A stretch of 64,000 nt of DNA, taken from contig NC_082689.1 in NCBI RefSeq assembly GCF_949987515.2, positions 10,593,501 through 10,657,500 on the forward strand, in the 5' to 3' direction. The translations under genes were made by a program, and so were the position numbers. This DNA is from Delphinus delphis. Its lineage: Eukaryota > Chordata > Mammalia > Artiodactyla > Delphinidae. Position 1 is the stretch's first letter. The number at the start of each line of letters is the position of its first letter. Of this stretch, positions 23,884 to 35,873 are shown one piece after another. The notes beneath the pieces are model-generated. The model ran no database searches. It saw nothing but the letters and a program-made list of their open reading frames with translations, and was not told where the DNA came from.

Positions 23884-24234
23884 GTTTTAGTCCCTTTGGG
23901 CTGCTCTAGTGATATATCCCAGACTGGGAAGCCTATAAACAACAGAAATTTAATTCTCATAGTTCTGGGGGCAGAAAGTCCAAGATCAAGGTGCCAGCAG
24001 GGTCGGGTGAGGGCCCTCTTCCTGGGTCAGAGCCAGTGCCTTCTCGCTGAGCCCTCAATGGTGGAAGGGGCTAGGGAACTCTCTGGAGCCTATTTTTATC
24101 AGGCACTAATGCTATCCATGAGAGCTCTAACCTCAGGACTTAAGCACTTCCCAAAGGCCCCATCCACTAACACCATCACCTTTGGGGATTAGGATTTCAG
24201 CATATGAATTTTGGGGGGACATTCAGACCACAGC
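23884..24234 (-). mobile_element. MLT1A-like MaLR LTR, antisense
   Basis: A near-complete solitary LTR: 'tttgggctgctctagtgata', 'taattctcatagttctgggg', 'aagtccaagatcaaggtgcc', 'gccttctcgctgagccctca', 'atggtggaaggggctaggga', 'cccaaaggccccatccac', 'gaattttggggggacattca'. A 119-codon ORF on the plus strand is its shadow. Confidence 0.9.
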
Positions 24235-26744
24235 AAATAGACATGACATAGGGGAAGCAGATGTTGATTACCTAGAAGTTTTGCCTCAAAAAGCACAAGG
24301 CGAGGCTAATCTCCCAGATCTCTCATTCTATCACCCAACAGCTTCCTAATGAATAGGGAGGGAACACAGCTTTTACAAGGAAAATAACCTCCCGTCACTG
24401 TGAAGACGTGTCTTACTTATAAAGGTTGCACCAAGTGCACCATATAGTATGCAGCCCACCCAAAGCAATCCTTTTGTGAATGGAAATCTCAGGGCTCACA
24501 TGTGACTCATTAGACTGCACATGTCCTGAAATAAGGGAGATGGGTCCCTCACCGTCTCAGCAAGTTGCGTTCAAAGGGAGAGCAGCCTACGCCTGATCTC
24601 TGTTTGCCCGTAGCTGCCAAAACACTTTTCAACTTATAAAGGAGGCAGTCAGCTGCATTAGAAGTGAATCCCTTTCTTAGAAAATGACATCCCAGCACAG
24701 ACTGCCAAGAGAGCGGCCAAGGTACTCTGCCTTGCCAGGAAAGGGAAACTGAGGAGCAGAGGGGCCGCCTTCTGCATCCTGTGAGAGGCAGGAGGGTTTC
24801 AGCAGTCAAGCAGTTAACCTGAATTTACCTGGGGATTTTTAACCGGCACAATCACACTTATGCAATTAAAGTGTAGACCTCCAGGCTGAGGTATACATAT
24901 ATGTACGTATGCTTTGGGGGGAGGGGAAAAGAGTATGTTAATAAAGAAAAAAAAAATGTAGCCGAAGATGGATTCTTGGAAAACTGAATCCAACAAACCT
25001 TTTTTGGAAGGTTACCATATACAATCCTTGTGTGTGGTAAGGAACATTTGGCCCCGCCTTCTAGTCACTAATTTAATCATGATGGTGGGGCCCCAGCATG
25101 GGTCTCACCCTCTTCAGTAAAATACCTGCTTAATTAATTGTGCAGCTAATACCTGACACAGGAAGTGGACCCAGAGGCAGAGGTAGGGGGCCAAAAGGCT
25201 TGTGGAGGAGAAACAGCTTGGAAAGAAAAGGAACACCTAGGTAAGGACTGACACAGCCTCTGCAGCCCAATGGGGCGCTCCAAGGACAAGCTGGCCCACG
25301 AGACCTGACCTGCCTTGGGCAGAAATGATTGGGAACTTGCTCAACCAGGGTCTGGAGGGAGCCCTGAGCATGAACTGGGATGGATCTTGAATAAAAAACA
25401 GCAGGAAGTCATCAGCTGATCACGCTTTTCACCAGGAGGTGGTCCTAAAGGGGGTCTTAGGGGCGCACCTCGGTGTGTGCATAACCCCAGAACACAAGTA
25501 AGGAGCATCTGCATCAGCTCCTGCAGAGCCTGAAGGGAGAGAGAAGGCTACCGTGGAGCTTCTTAGCTGTTCACCTGAGAGAAAAAAGGACACCCTGACC
25601 AGTCCCTGGAATCACAAGTGTACATGAGCTGGAAGACTCTGAAGATCATCACAGACAGAGCACTGTTTCACCACCGCTGAGAAAGGAGACATACCGGAAG
25701 ATGGTCACCGAGAATCCCCAGCTGGAGGAGGAAGGGGCAGACTAACTCTTCACCCTGAGCGTAGCTGGGTTTTGTGGATTCAGGGGTAGGAGTTCTTAGG
25801 GGCTGGGGGCTTATGGGTACAAAACTCACTCTCATCCATTTGTGAGTGATCTGCTCTGCTCCGTGCCTGTTCTCAGTAGGGGAGGCTGTAAACACAACGC
25901 TTCCTCTGGAGTATGCGGAGTTCTGGCAACTCTGGGAAGTCAAGGATGACAGCCCACTATACCAAAAGACTTCCCCTATTTCTCCTCAGGTAAGATTCCC
26001 AAGAACTATCGCCACTGGGAAAACTTATGGCCAGGATGGATGGAATCAGTTTTGTTAAGGTAAGGAAGCAACACTTCCCCTGGAAAATACGTTATCTAGT
26101 TGTACAGAATGTCCACCGATTATTGGTCTTTTGATATCTCCTGTGTTTATACAAATTCTTATTCCCAGGATTACTAGTAAAGTGTGATGAGAAGAAGGCA
26201 AGGTCAAAAGAGGTCATCCACATTGATCTCAAATATTCAACAATATTTAAGAAGACTAATGGCATCACTTTGAAACGTATCTAAAGATGGGACTGATGGT
26301 AAATCAGAAAAAGAGGTGTTTTCAGTTGAAATAGCTAAAATATTATATTTTATCATCACTTTTATTCCACAATGGGTAGGCAAATTCTTACCCTTTATAT
26401 TTATTTTTAGAATTATTAGGGAAGAGAGATAGGTCTTAAATATCATGCCTGTTCTGTTGACTTTGGGAAATGACTCAGAAAAATCATCCGGGTTCCAACA
26501 GCCATGGGGACTTTCTGAAAGGTAAACATTTTTTCTATTTCACACCCTTTAATAAAATTTAATACCCTGATGATGGAACCTTGTCCTCAGAAACAACCTC
26601 TACTTTGGGACATGGCGAAATCTGCCCCCTTCTCCTACTCCTGTATCTTTCTTCAGCCTTTTCTTCCTGTTTCTCTTCTATTTCTTGTCTGTTTCCTTCT
26701 CTGTCACTGAGTGCCTTCTACGTATACCACATGGAAGGGTTAAT
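24235..26744. other. Largest low-repeat block; GC-richer 25.1-26.1 kb
   Basis: No transposon is recognised. 25,100-26,060 is GC-richer than its surroundings and holds short ORFs on both strands (up to 91 codons) without a known domain. A pyrimidine-rich run lies at 26620-26700. See the splice-like feature at 25990-26059. No gene can be claimed. Confidence 0.4.
25990..26059 (+). promoter_or_regulatory. Candidate recursive-splice-type exon (70 bp)
   Basis: A strong acceptor 'cttcccctatttctcctcag' ends at 25989 and is followed immediately by GTAAG (25990-25994), so the first bases of the putative exon are themselves a 5' splice site. A second donor, AAG|GTAAGG, lies at 26059/26060. This acceptor-donor fusion plus a downstream donor is the layout described for recursive splicing in long vertebrate introns. 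The exon carries stops. Evidence is motif-only. Confidence 0.3.
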
Positions 26745-26835
26745 CCTCATGGGGAATTTGGGACACAATGATAATATCCTCATTCTAGTGATGAAGAGAC
26801 CAAGGCTCAGACAGGCAAAAAGCTATGCCCATGTC
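26745..26835 (-). mobile_element. MIR SINE fragment, antisense
   Basis: Decayed inverted MIR: 'gggttaatcctcatggggaa', 'tatcctcattctagtgatga', 'agagaccaaggctcagacag'. Confidence 0.65.
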
Positions 26836-27085
26836 TCTCTTCCCCCATCATCACCCTCTGTTTTATCTGCCTCTCTTATTTATCTCTATTTATATAAGCA
26901 GAGCGACTAAGTGTATTTTAAAATCTCACTCTGGCAACTTATTTACATGTTTTCATAATTAGTTGTTTTTTAACTGATGATGGACATTAGTGATGTGACT
27001 AATGAGCATAAAAATATCACAACTGAAGGAGGAAGAATTAGAAGAACAGAGGACGAACTGGTCTGAAATGAAAGATATACTCAAG
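26836..27085. other. Short unassigned spacer
   Basis: AT-rich; nothing recognised. Confidence 0.4.
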
Positions 27086-27560
27086 GTAATTAAAAGCTGA
27101 TACACACATATTGCTAAAGGAAAGAAACAGTCTGGAAAGGCTACCTAGTGTATGATGCCAACTCTATGACATTCAGGAAAATGAAAAACTATAGAGACAG
27201 TAAAAATGACCAGTAGTTGCCAGGGGTTGGAGTGGGAGGACGAACTGGTGGAACACAAGACTTTAGGGCAGTGAAGCGATTCTGTATGATACTCTAATGG
27301 TGAATACCTGACATTATGCATTTGGCAAAACCCACGGAACTGTACAACACAAAGAAGGAAGCCTAATGCCAGCTATGGACTTCAGTTAATAATAATGTGC
27401 TAATATTGGTTCATCACCTGTAACAAATGTACCTCACCAATGCAAGGGCTTCATAATAGGGAGGATTGAAGGGAAACTCTGCATCATTTTCTGGCCAATT
27501 ATTGTGTAAACCTAAAACTGCTCTAGAAAATAAAGTTTATAATTTTTTAAAAAAGGACTT
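27086..27560 (+). mobile_element. Old L1 3' end
   Basis: Same family as 7403-7835: 'gaccagtagttgccaggggt', 'actttagggcagtgaagcga', 'tgtatgatactctaatggtg', 'ggttcatcacctgtaacaaa', 'tgtacctcaccaatgcaagg', ending near an A-rich tail at 27550. Confidence 0.8.
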
Positions 27561-28862
27561 CCTTAAAAAAGTACCTGGGGCAGGAGGCAGATTGGCCACT
27601 GTCCAGATGTCAAAATATACCCCGATTCTGGGACACATCTTACAGTTGCTGGATAGGTTACCTGCTGAATGTCTGAGCCCCAGTGAATAAGGCCAGGTGG
27701 TTTTACATCATGAACAAAGGACAAAGAGAAACGGTTCTAATATAAATTTCCATTTTTCTCTGTTCACTGCAGACGGCGTGCTCCTGCCTTTAAGTCATAG
27801 ACAGATGGCTCAGTGACAGGCGGCGGGTATTCGCATGTGCAGGACTGAATCTCATTACACTCTAACAAGAAGATTATAATGCAGACAATCAAAACCGAGT
27901 CTGGCTGATCACATGTGAGAGGCACTGATTTTTTTTTTTTTAAATAAAGGCAGGGACATTTTCATGCAATCTGAGAAATCTGATAATGAATGTTACTTTC
28001 ATTATCTTTTATTTTCCTTTGTCCCTTGAAAATCTAAGTAAACCAATGCAATTTAAAAGCTAATTTCCAATTACACTGCAGTTATTTTTATGACTGTGTT
28101 TTCCTCCAATATCATGTAGGAGAGATTACCTCCTCGCTTATTATTAATATCTTGCTAGAAGTTCTTTAAGATGTCTGTTATAAACTACTTTCTACTCTGT
28201 AAGATACGTGCGATCAATAAAGAAAAAAGTCTCCGCAGAGTCCACTAGTATCATCATCCACAAACTCACCAAATTTCAATATATAACAAATGGCACAGGC
28301 CTGTATTTTAGTTTATAATATGAAGTACATGGTATGGGACCAGACTTACTTAAAAATACACTGAAAATAGTAGCAATCTCATATATTTTGTGGAACTCAT
28401 TTAATTAAGACTATGCATCCATGCAAGACTGCTTTGGGAGTAGAGGTAGAGAAAGGCTTGGTTTTTTTTTTTTTTTTTGAAATTATTAACAACTTTAAAA
28501 ATTCATCCCTCTTTTAAAATGATCACTCCATGTCCTGTAAGCATCCTGGGACAGGTGGAATTTCAAGAAACTCTTTCATGCATAAAAGAGAACAAGCTTA
28601 GTAACCTGAAAATTCTAGCACTCTAAGTGCTGTGAATATATGTGAAAGCAATTGAATTAATAAATCATAAGGGCGGTAAAGGGATAATGGATGTTTCTCA
28701 GAGTAACTGAGGGCTCCAGCAGATATTAGGGACTGATGGAATAAGTGAGGCTGGGTAGACATTGAGATCAGAAAATATTGTTGAGCATCTGTTGTATATA
28801 ATGAGGTGGGGTGGGGATAAGATGGGAGTTAGTTTATATAAGAAGGCAGGCTACTATGAAAA
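27561..28862. other. Repeat-free stretch, possible conserved noncoding DNA
   Basis: 27770-28260 has no repeat and many homeodomain/forkhead-like words such as 'gctaatttccaattac', 'taaaccaatgcaattt' and 'tcattacactc'. A T11 run lies at about 27930-27941 and a T18-20 run at about 28461-28479. No ORF of note. Confidence 0.35.
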
Positions 28863-28872
28863 GTCTCTTGAG

Positions 28873-29145
28873 GGACTTCCCTGCTGGCACAGTGGTTAAG
28901 AATCTACCTGCCAATGTAGGGGACACGGGTGCAGCCCCTCGTCCGGGAAGATCCCACATGTCGTGGAGCAACTAAGCCCGTGCGCCACAACTACTGAGCC
29001 TGCGCTCTAGAGCCCATGAGCCACAACAAGAGAAGCCAGTTCAATGAGAAGCCTGCGCACCGCAACGAAGAGTAGCCCCCGCTCGCCAAAACTAGAGAAA
29101 GCCCATGTGCAGCAACGAAGACCCAAGGCAGCCAAAAAAAAAAAT
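28873..29145 (+). mobile_element. CHR-type SINE, long form
   Basis: Head 'gggacttccctgctggcaca' and the long body with 'gtggagcaactaagcccgtg', 'ctgagcctgcgctctagagc', 'gagtagcccccgctcgccaa', 'cagcaacgaagacccaaggc' before an A11 tail. A 9/10-bp duplication (gtctcttgag and gtctgttgag) flanks it at 28863-28872 and 29146-29155. The B box is damaged (ggtgcagcccc). Confidence 0.95.
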
Positions 29146-32004
29146 GTCTGTTGAGCCATGTCTCACAGAAATGCTAGGTAAAGTGATGAAAACATCATGT
29201 CCATTGCATAGCTGAGGTGCCAAGAAAGAAGGAAAATCCCTGTGTGGCAGAAATAAACCACAGAGAAAAAAAGGTGAACAGAGGTACAATTTTCCTGGGA
29301 GGGTGGTGTGTGTCAGGGAGGGATGGTGACCAAAGTGGGGACTGGACTGTCATTTCTTTGTGCAACCAAGAATAGAGGCCTTCAGCCTGTATGAAACAGG
29401 TCATGATTAAGAAAACATCTGCATCCTTGAGGAAAATGATCCCCAAACAAATGTATGCACCCAAATGAGAAGGCAGTGACTAACCTTGTCTACCCTTTGG
29501 GGCCACTGGGTGGAAAATGCTCCCCTGAGAATTCTAAAACCCAGCCCTGTCCACAAGCGTGGTTTGTAGTAGGAAAGTGCAAATATCTGTGATCCAGGGA
29601 TACAGAATACCAGAAATTTTCCTAAAACCGTGTACAGGTTGTATAGGAAATAGGAAACCGTGTGCTGCTTGTATAGGAAATTAGAAAGAAGCTGAAATTT
29701 AGCTTTACGTAGAACAACACTGCAAGAAAGGCGTATTCAGAAACCTCCACTCATTGGGTTACGAGTGTGAAATGTTGTGTGTGTTTCCCATAATTTCCCC
29801 CAGCTGTGCTGCATGGAGGCTTCTTGGGCTGCAATCCTCCACAATCTTTGCCCCCTCTGCAAAGGGGGTCCTAGCGGTAATTGAGTTTCTACCTCAACTG
29901 GGGCCAGCTCTCCTGACACCTCGTGAGTGAATCTTTTGGGGCCTCCCCTTTCTTGGGGGAAATAGTCCCACGTTCCCATTGGAAGGGAGGAACAACCTCC
30001 CATGAACACTGAACTCGCCACTTTGCCTCAGTCCCCCTGTAACGTGTTTGGTGATGGAGGAAAATGGTGGGGGGTGGTTGTGTTCGGGTCTGAACTGGAG
30101 CCTTTCATGAAATCCGTGGGAAGATGGATGAACCCAGTGATAATCATTCCATGTTTCAAGAATGTGTCATTTCCTGCTTTAGGTCATGCCCTGAGCCTGG
30201 GATCACTGGACACATGTCACGTCACACTATATGTGATAACGAGGTGAACGATTCTTCACCAGCCCAACCTTAAAAATAAATTAACAATAAAAAATTAATA
30301 TGCCTTTTTCTCCTGCCATATCCTTTTCCCACAATAATAATTCATAGCACCTATTTTTTTTTTGAAAAAAGCATTGTACTTGATTGTTATACGTTTCCAA
30401 TAATCTTGTGAAATTCTTGAAATGTTGAGGTAATCCTCACCCCACATTTCAGAATTATTTCTTGGAATGAATTTCACCGTAAAGTTTAAAATGCTATCTT
30501 TAAAAACAGAGAGTTATAGTAATATATCTCAATTCACTAGTTTGCTGTAGTTTTTATTGGTTAAGTAATTCACATTAAAGATATGACAAAGCACACCTTA
30601 TTAGGTGTACAGCTACAGAGCCCTGATGCCTATGATTTTCTGCATTATACTGCCACCCAGTGGTTCATTTTACTATGGTACACTAGCTAGAACAATCTAT
30701 TTGCCATTGTTAAGTATTGTTATTTTTTTTAAAAAATCAGAGCAATGACCATCCAGATATTAGCATGTACCAATGATTATTCAGCACTGTTCATCTATCC
30801 AACAAAAGAATCATAAAATTATTTTTTAAATCACAATTAAAGAGAAAATGCCAATAATTTTATTGACCTTGTTATATTATCTCTGTTTAATGAAATCAAT
30901 ATTATATTTTAAAGATATTCTGATAAAAATGTATAGAATCTGGGAGGTAGAGGGTTGCCTACAAATAATTTCTTTAAATTTGTCATTCTGCATGTGAGAA
31001 ACCTTAAACCCAGAAAGGAAAACATATTATCAGCAATTGTTGAAGGCCTCATTGCTAGTTACTAAGTTCAGATTAGAACCCCAGGAACTGTGACTCACAG
31101 CCAGGGATTTTTCTGTAATTTGGCTTCATTCGTTAAGAAAACTGTCTCACCAATTTAATGGAGAGTGAGTCAGGAAGTTATGGAAATAATTAGCAAGATG
31201 AAAGAAGCTCAATTATCTTATGGACTAAAATTAAAGGTCCCATGAAGTAACACTACGTGTACAAAGTGAGGTTTGCTGCCAGGAGGGGAAAAGAAAATCT
31301 TGGCGACATAAACTCAGGGCAGTGCTTCAGCCCAAAGTGAAGCTCATTACTGTCATATAACTCATATTTTCATTAAAGCAAATGATATATGTCATAGTTG
31401 CTGTACTTTTTAGCTATGTGAAAGAAAAACACTCTATAAACCCTAGGAATTATATAGGAAAAACAGAGCTTGGTTGAATTATCTTTGGTCTTAACACCCG
31501 ATCCCACATTGAAAGAAAAGGAAAGAAATTGCCAAAAACAGTTTTTACTTTTTTTCCCCAAAGCTTTGTATCCATTTCATCGCAATTTCTCAATATAAAA
31601 ACCTATCTGTAATAGTTTTTTTGAGGTTTTTAGAAATTATGTTTTACTGCTAAATCATGTGTGAAATTGTCAATTCCAACTCCTATTCAAAGAATGATCT
31701 GAAAAGTCCTTTCATTAGAATAATTGAGAAAATATTGCTGAAGTTATTGCTTTTAAAAACCCATTCAGGAAATCCCAAATTAAAATAGATAATTAAAAGA
31801 AATAATCAAGTACACAACTGGGTGGGAATGATATTATTAAAAAACAATCCAAATATGTACCTTAAGAAAGATGAGGGTTCCCTGCTGCTTATATATGATA
31901 ACTAAATACGGGGAGATCCTGCTTATAAAACCAAGTGTTAAAAGTAAGATGCTCTTCAGTAGAATAAACCTCCTAAGGACAGAGGGAGAAGAGTGCTTCT
32001 CTGG
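29146..32004. other. No recognised gene or repeat except weak MIR
   Basis: 29620-29690 contains an imperfect ~31-bp tandem duplication ('gtgtacaggttgtataggaa' and 'gtgtgctgcttgtataggaa'). 29740-30230 is GC-richer with overlapping short ORFs and no domain. A faint inverted MIR is possible at 30985-31095. 31110-31230 is repeat-free and conserved-looking. Confidence 0.35.
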
Positions 32005-32165
32005 GGATTGACATCATCAGCGTCATCTGGGAATTGGTAAGAAAGGTAAATGATCAGGCCCTGTAGTTAGCTTCCTGTTTCAGAAACTCCCAGAAAGAAA
32101 TGGGGCCCAGAAATCTTTATTTGAACATGCTCAGTAGGTGATTCACATGCATGCCAGAGCTTTAG
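32005..32165 (+). mobile_element. MER20-like hAT-Charlie fragment
   Basis: 'attgacatcatcagcgtcat', 'ctgggaattggtaagaaagg', 'ctgtttcagaaactcccag', 'aatctttatttgaacatgct', 'aggtgattcacatgcatg' parallel the MER20 nonautonomous DNA transposon. Terminal repeats have decayed. Confidence 0.6.
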
Positions 32166-32249
32166 AAGCAACGATCGAGTCCCATGCTAGACCTTGTTGC
32201 TTGCTTACTGTCTTCAGATAGTTTATTCCTAAAGAGCAAAACCTCATTG

Positions 32250-32975
32250 TTGACACCCACTGTGGCAGTTAGTGTATTGCCGCTCAGCTCCAAATCACCC
32301 TTCATCACCCTATTCCACAGTAAGGAGGTGGGCCCTGTACATGTTCTCCTATGTCGGCCGGCACCAAGTTGTCAGCGGAGCATGCTGTTGCAGGATGCTG
32401 TAGGATGGAGGGGTCTCTCTTCCTAGTTGTGGTGTGGTGCTCCAACATACAGCACTCTCCATGCAGGGTGGCCAGCACTGTCCAGTCGGCAGCGTCCCTG
32501 ACACCACCTTGGGCATCATCACAGTAGAGTGCATGGGTACCCTACTCCCCCGTGAACCCTTCACTCCCTCCAGCAGCTCTGCAGTAAGTCTCCAGGTACA
32601 GAATCTTTCTGTGGACAGATTTTCCCAGCAATCCTGAAGTCTATGCAAGTTGCACCTGTATAGAAACTCTGTGACTTCTCTGCGATCCAGTGAGCCATGG
32701 CATGCCCTCTCTAATAAAGACAGGGATTCTGCCCAGAGGAGTGTGGAGAGGTGGGGGAACCTCTTTCCTGGGTGCTCTATCTCAGACCTAAGGGGCATAG
32801 CGCCTGCTAATACCTGCTACTTCTCTATTCTTCGCAGTTCTCTTTACTTCTTTGAGTAAACCAGTCCCTCCTTATGCCAGTCCTCTGTTATAGCTACTAG
32901 TTCTTTACATTAACATTTTCTTGTTCAAATTACCATGTGCCTTCTGTCTCTCAGACTGGACCCCAAATGATACAC
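32250..32975. other. Unclassified GC-richer block, possibly an LTR
   Basis: A compact block with an end-like 'ctggaccccaaatgatacac' at about 32956-32975. It holds a 149-codon minus-strand ORF (32349-32798) and overlapping plus-strand ORFs, all without recognised domains. The shape suggests an old LTR or other mid-size repeat that I cannot name. A gene is not supported. Confidence 0.3.
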
Positions 32976-34139
32976 TTAGCTTTTCCATCAGATCCTTCTA
33001 GAATATAGGATCAGTTAATGGTTTGTATCAAGTTGCAACTCATGGAGACCCTAAACACATCTAGGTCACATCAATGTTTAGATATATAAGTAATTTAATT
33101 TTTTATTAGAGAAAAGCTCTCATAAACCTGTAAATATTGAGTAGCTTTTAACATCATTCAAATTGATCCATGCTGAATCCCTAGCTGCATCTAGCAGTAA
33201 CAATAATGCCTAGTAGCTAGTTAGTGCTTATAGTTTTTAAAGCATTTTCCTATTTATTTGGTGATTTTGAATAAAATTCTTGAGATGGAAATAACCTTAA
33301 GCAGTACCTATAGTAGTAGTAACAGCAATGTGAGGGGCCTCACCTCACGTGTAGCCATACTGCACCATGCACGGTACCGACGATGAATCCAAATTCCTGG
33401 GAATTCCACTCCATCAGAGCTTCTCTTGAGTCTCTGACACGGCAAAGCAAACTTAATTAAACAGTCCTCAGTGACCCTGAGCCCTTAATGAACAGTTCTA
33501 GTTTTTATGATGTGCTTTTAGGAGAAAGCAGAGAAGGGATACATTTGTGGTTCCGGGCCCTGTTGACAGAATCCTTGACCTTTATGGGTTTTCATGTCAG
33601 ATAAAAATCTAAAAGACATGACCATCCAAGATGGGAGAATGCTTAGGAGATCTAACTTATCTCCTTATGTTTGCTTCACATCATTGGGATTTTAGGCTTT
33701 CAAATTTTCTAGACTCGATCCAAAATATAAATTTTGAAACATTTGCAGCCAAAGAGAAATGACTTCTCCTCTGGATACTTTCACCACGCTCTGCTAATTT
33801 CGGAACATCTTCCCTCTTTCTAGGACATTATAATCTGTCCCTGGAAATAGGAAGGCCAAGGGCTAGGGATCAGGAGAGACCCGTGCGTGGCTGCCATTTA
33901 GACCCATAACGTGACTCCTTTCCTTTCTCTAAATGAAGAGCTGTATTTTTCTCAACAGCACTTATTACCATGTCACCTACTATATTTCTCATTAAATTTT
34001 TCCTTATGCATCTCTTCACCCTCCAGATAAATTGCCAGATAAAATACAGGCTCCAATTAAATTTGAATTCCCGATCATGAATAACTTTTTGGTATAAATA
34101 TGTCTTATGCAATATTTGGGACACACACTCAAAAAAATT
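32976..34139. other. No recognised gene or repeat
   Basis: AT-rich sequence with scattered short ORFs. Nothing further. Confidence 0.4.
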
Positions 34140-34145
34140 GTTTAG

Positions 34146-34268
34146 GGAATTCCCTGGCGGTCCAGTGGTTAAGGCTCAGTAACCACTTCCACTGCAGGGG
34201 GCACAGGTTCGATCCCTGGTGGGGGAACTAAGATCCCACATGCTCCAAGGCTTGGCCAAAAAAAAAAT
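34146..34268 (+). mobile_element. CHR-family SINE, short form
   Basis: Short tRNA-derived type: 'gaattccctggcggtccagt', 'ggttcgatccctggtggggg' (B box) and 'aactaagatcccacatgctc', ending 'ggcttggcc' and an A-rich tail. The flanking 'gtttag' repeat is weak. Confidence 0.9.
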
Positions 34269-34869
34269 TAAAGTTTAGTGTGTGTGTGTTCCCGGCAATA
34301 TTTGACACATTCTTGTACTAAACAGCAAAGATTTTTTGTATGACCCTAATATTGTGCAATACAAAATTATACTAAAAAATTATTTGTTGATTCTCTGAAA
34401 TTCAGATCTGAGTGGCATTTGCATTGCCCGCACTCCACTTCTGGACCTCTACTCTCCCTGCAGCTGCAGTGGAAGTTTCAGGAAGACCAGGATCCTTGCT
34501 TTGCTGTTACTTTGTGTTTCTTCCTTTTCCCCTATATCCTAGAAACGGGTATGGCACTTAGAAGGAACTTGACGGATATTTGGAATAGAGAGGATCACGT
34601 TATCCACCAAAATGGTCAGTATGATCCCTATTAAAAGTCCATTTTCCCACAGCAAAATCACACATGTGATAGTTCAGCGAGCACACCATGCCTCTTCTCT
34701 CCGCTGATCCTTTGATCACAGGGTCTCTACTGTCCGGCCCATCCTTCCTTCATTCCTAAGGGAATCCTGCCCTCCTGCTGCCCCCAGACAATGCCTGCTT
34801 GTTACCGTCTGCTGGGAGTGGAGTGTGGAGGTTAGGATGGCTACCGAGCTCGTTGGCTCCACCCAACGA
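34269..34869. other. No recognised gene or repeat
   Basis: Nothing recognised. A short GT run lies at about 34279-34290. Confidence 0.4.
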
Positions 34870-35040
34870 GGCTGCGTGAATTGGCGAAACGCTTGGTTCT
34901 TTGTGCTTCACTTTCTCCATCTGACAAATGGGGATAACAAGACTTTCCGCATTGTGGAGCATTTATGAACGTTCTGAATGATCACATGTAGACAACACTT
35001 AGCACAGTGCCTAGTATATTCCAAGCAAAGTAGCAAAGAG
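34870..35040 (+). mobile_element. MIR SINE
   Basis: 'cttcactttctccatctgac', 'aaatggggataacaagactt', 'ttagcacagtgcctagtata' in MIR order. Confidence 0.75.
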
Positions 35041-35856
35041 TTCTTTTAAATGTGGTTAATATTATTCTAATGTTATGAGTATATGCAAACCACTTATTCA
35101 GAAAAGCTGGGCTTTGGGACAATTTTGTGATTGGACACGAATGTAGCCATAAAGCAGAAGCCACCCCCATGAAGGTCATCTCTTAGTCCAGATGTGGGGT
35201 GGGTGTGGCCAGGAGGCATGGATGATGTGATAAATGGGCTCACGTCGCCCTCTAGTGGTAGCAAGGAGGAAGTGCTGGGGGAGGAGCCAATGTTCTTGCT
35301 CACCTGCCAACACCCACTCAGCTCCACTCCAGGCCAGTGTCTCTGGGGAGACCCTAGACTACAAGGAAATGATGCCAGAATACAATCATAGGACGCTCAC
35401 TGTGCTGCGGAAAGCCTCCAGGCTTCCCCTCCCCAACTCCCTCGAGCCTGGTCCGTATATACTCATGCATTTCGGACCGAGGCAAGAGTCTCCCTCTCAC
35501 CTCTGAACTTGCCTTCCCAAGCTGAGTTGGGTGCACCTCTTCTGTCCCCAAAGACACTGGGGATGCACTGATTGGAGCTTGTGCACATTTACAGAGCCCT
35601 CCCCTCTTGTGAGATTTTGCCCACGGTCCGGGGGAGAAAGCATGTTCCTCTTAGACTCAGTCAAAGATGGAGCCAGACGCATTCAGATGCCAAGAGCCCA
35701 GAGCGCTCAGGCTGCAGCAAGTGAGCCCAGGGGGATGGTGAGCCCGGAGGAGGCTCCAGGACACCCGCCTGGGTGGGTGCAGTGGGTCAGGAGGGCTTTC
35801 TCTGAGGGGAGAGGGGGATTAGAGGAGAGATCTGTAACATGAGGAGAAGCTGATTA
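35041..35856. other. GC-richer unassigned stretch
   Basis: 35180-35840 is GC-rich with overlapping ORFs up to 103 codons on both strands but no domain, start context or splice pattern that supports a gene. It borders the L1 insertion. Confidence 0.35.
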
Positions 35857-35873
35857 GAAAAGGTGTTTATAGC

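Noticed and set aside
32349..32798. 149-codon minus-strand ORF as a gene
   Set aside because: No recognised domain, overlapping ORFs on the other strand, and repeat-like context. Kept only as an item for search.
35180..35842. Exon cluster in the GC-rich stretch left of the L1
   Set aside because: Several ORFs overlap in different frames; no consistent frame or splice pairs.
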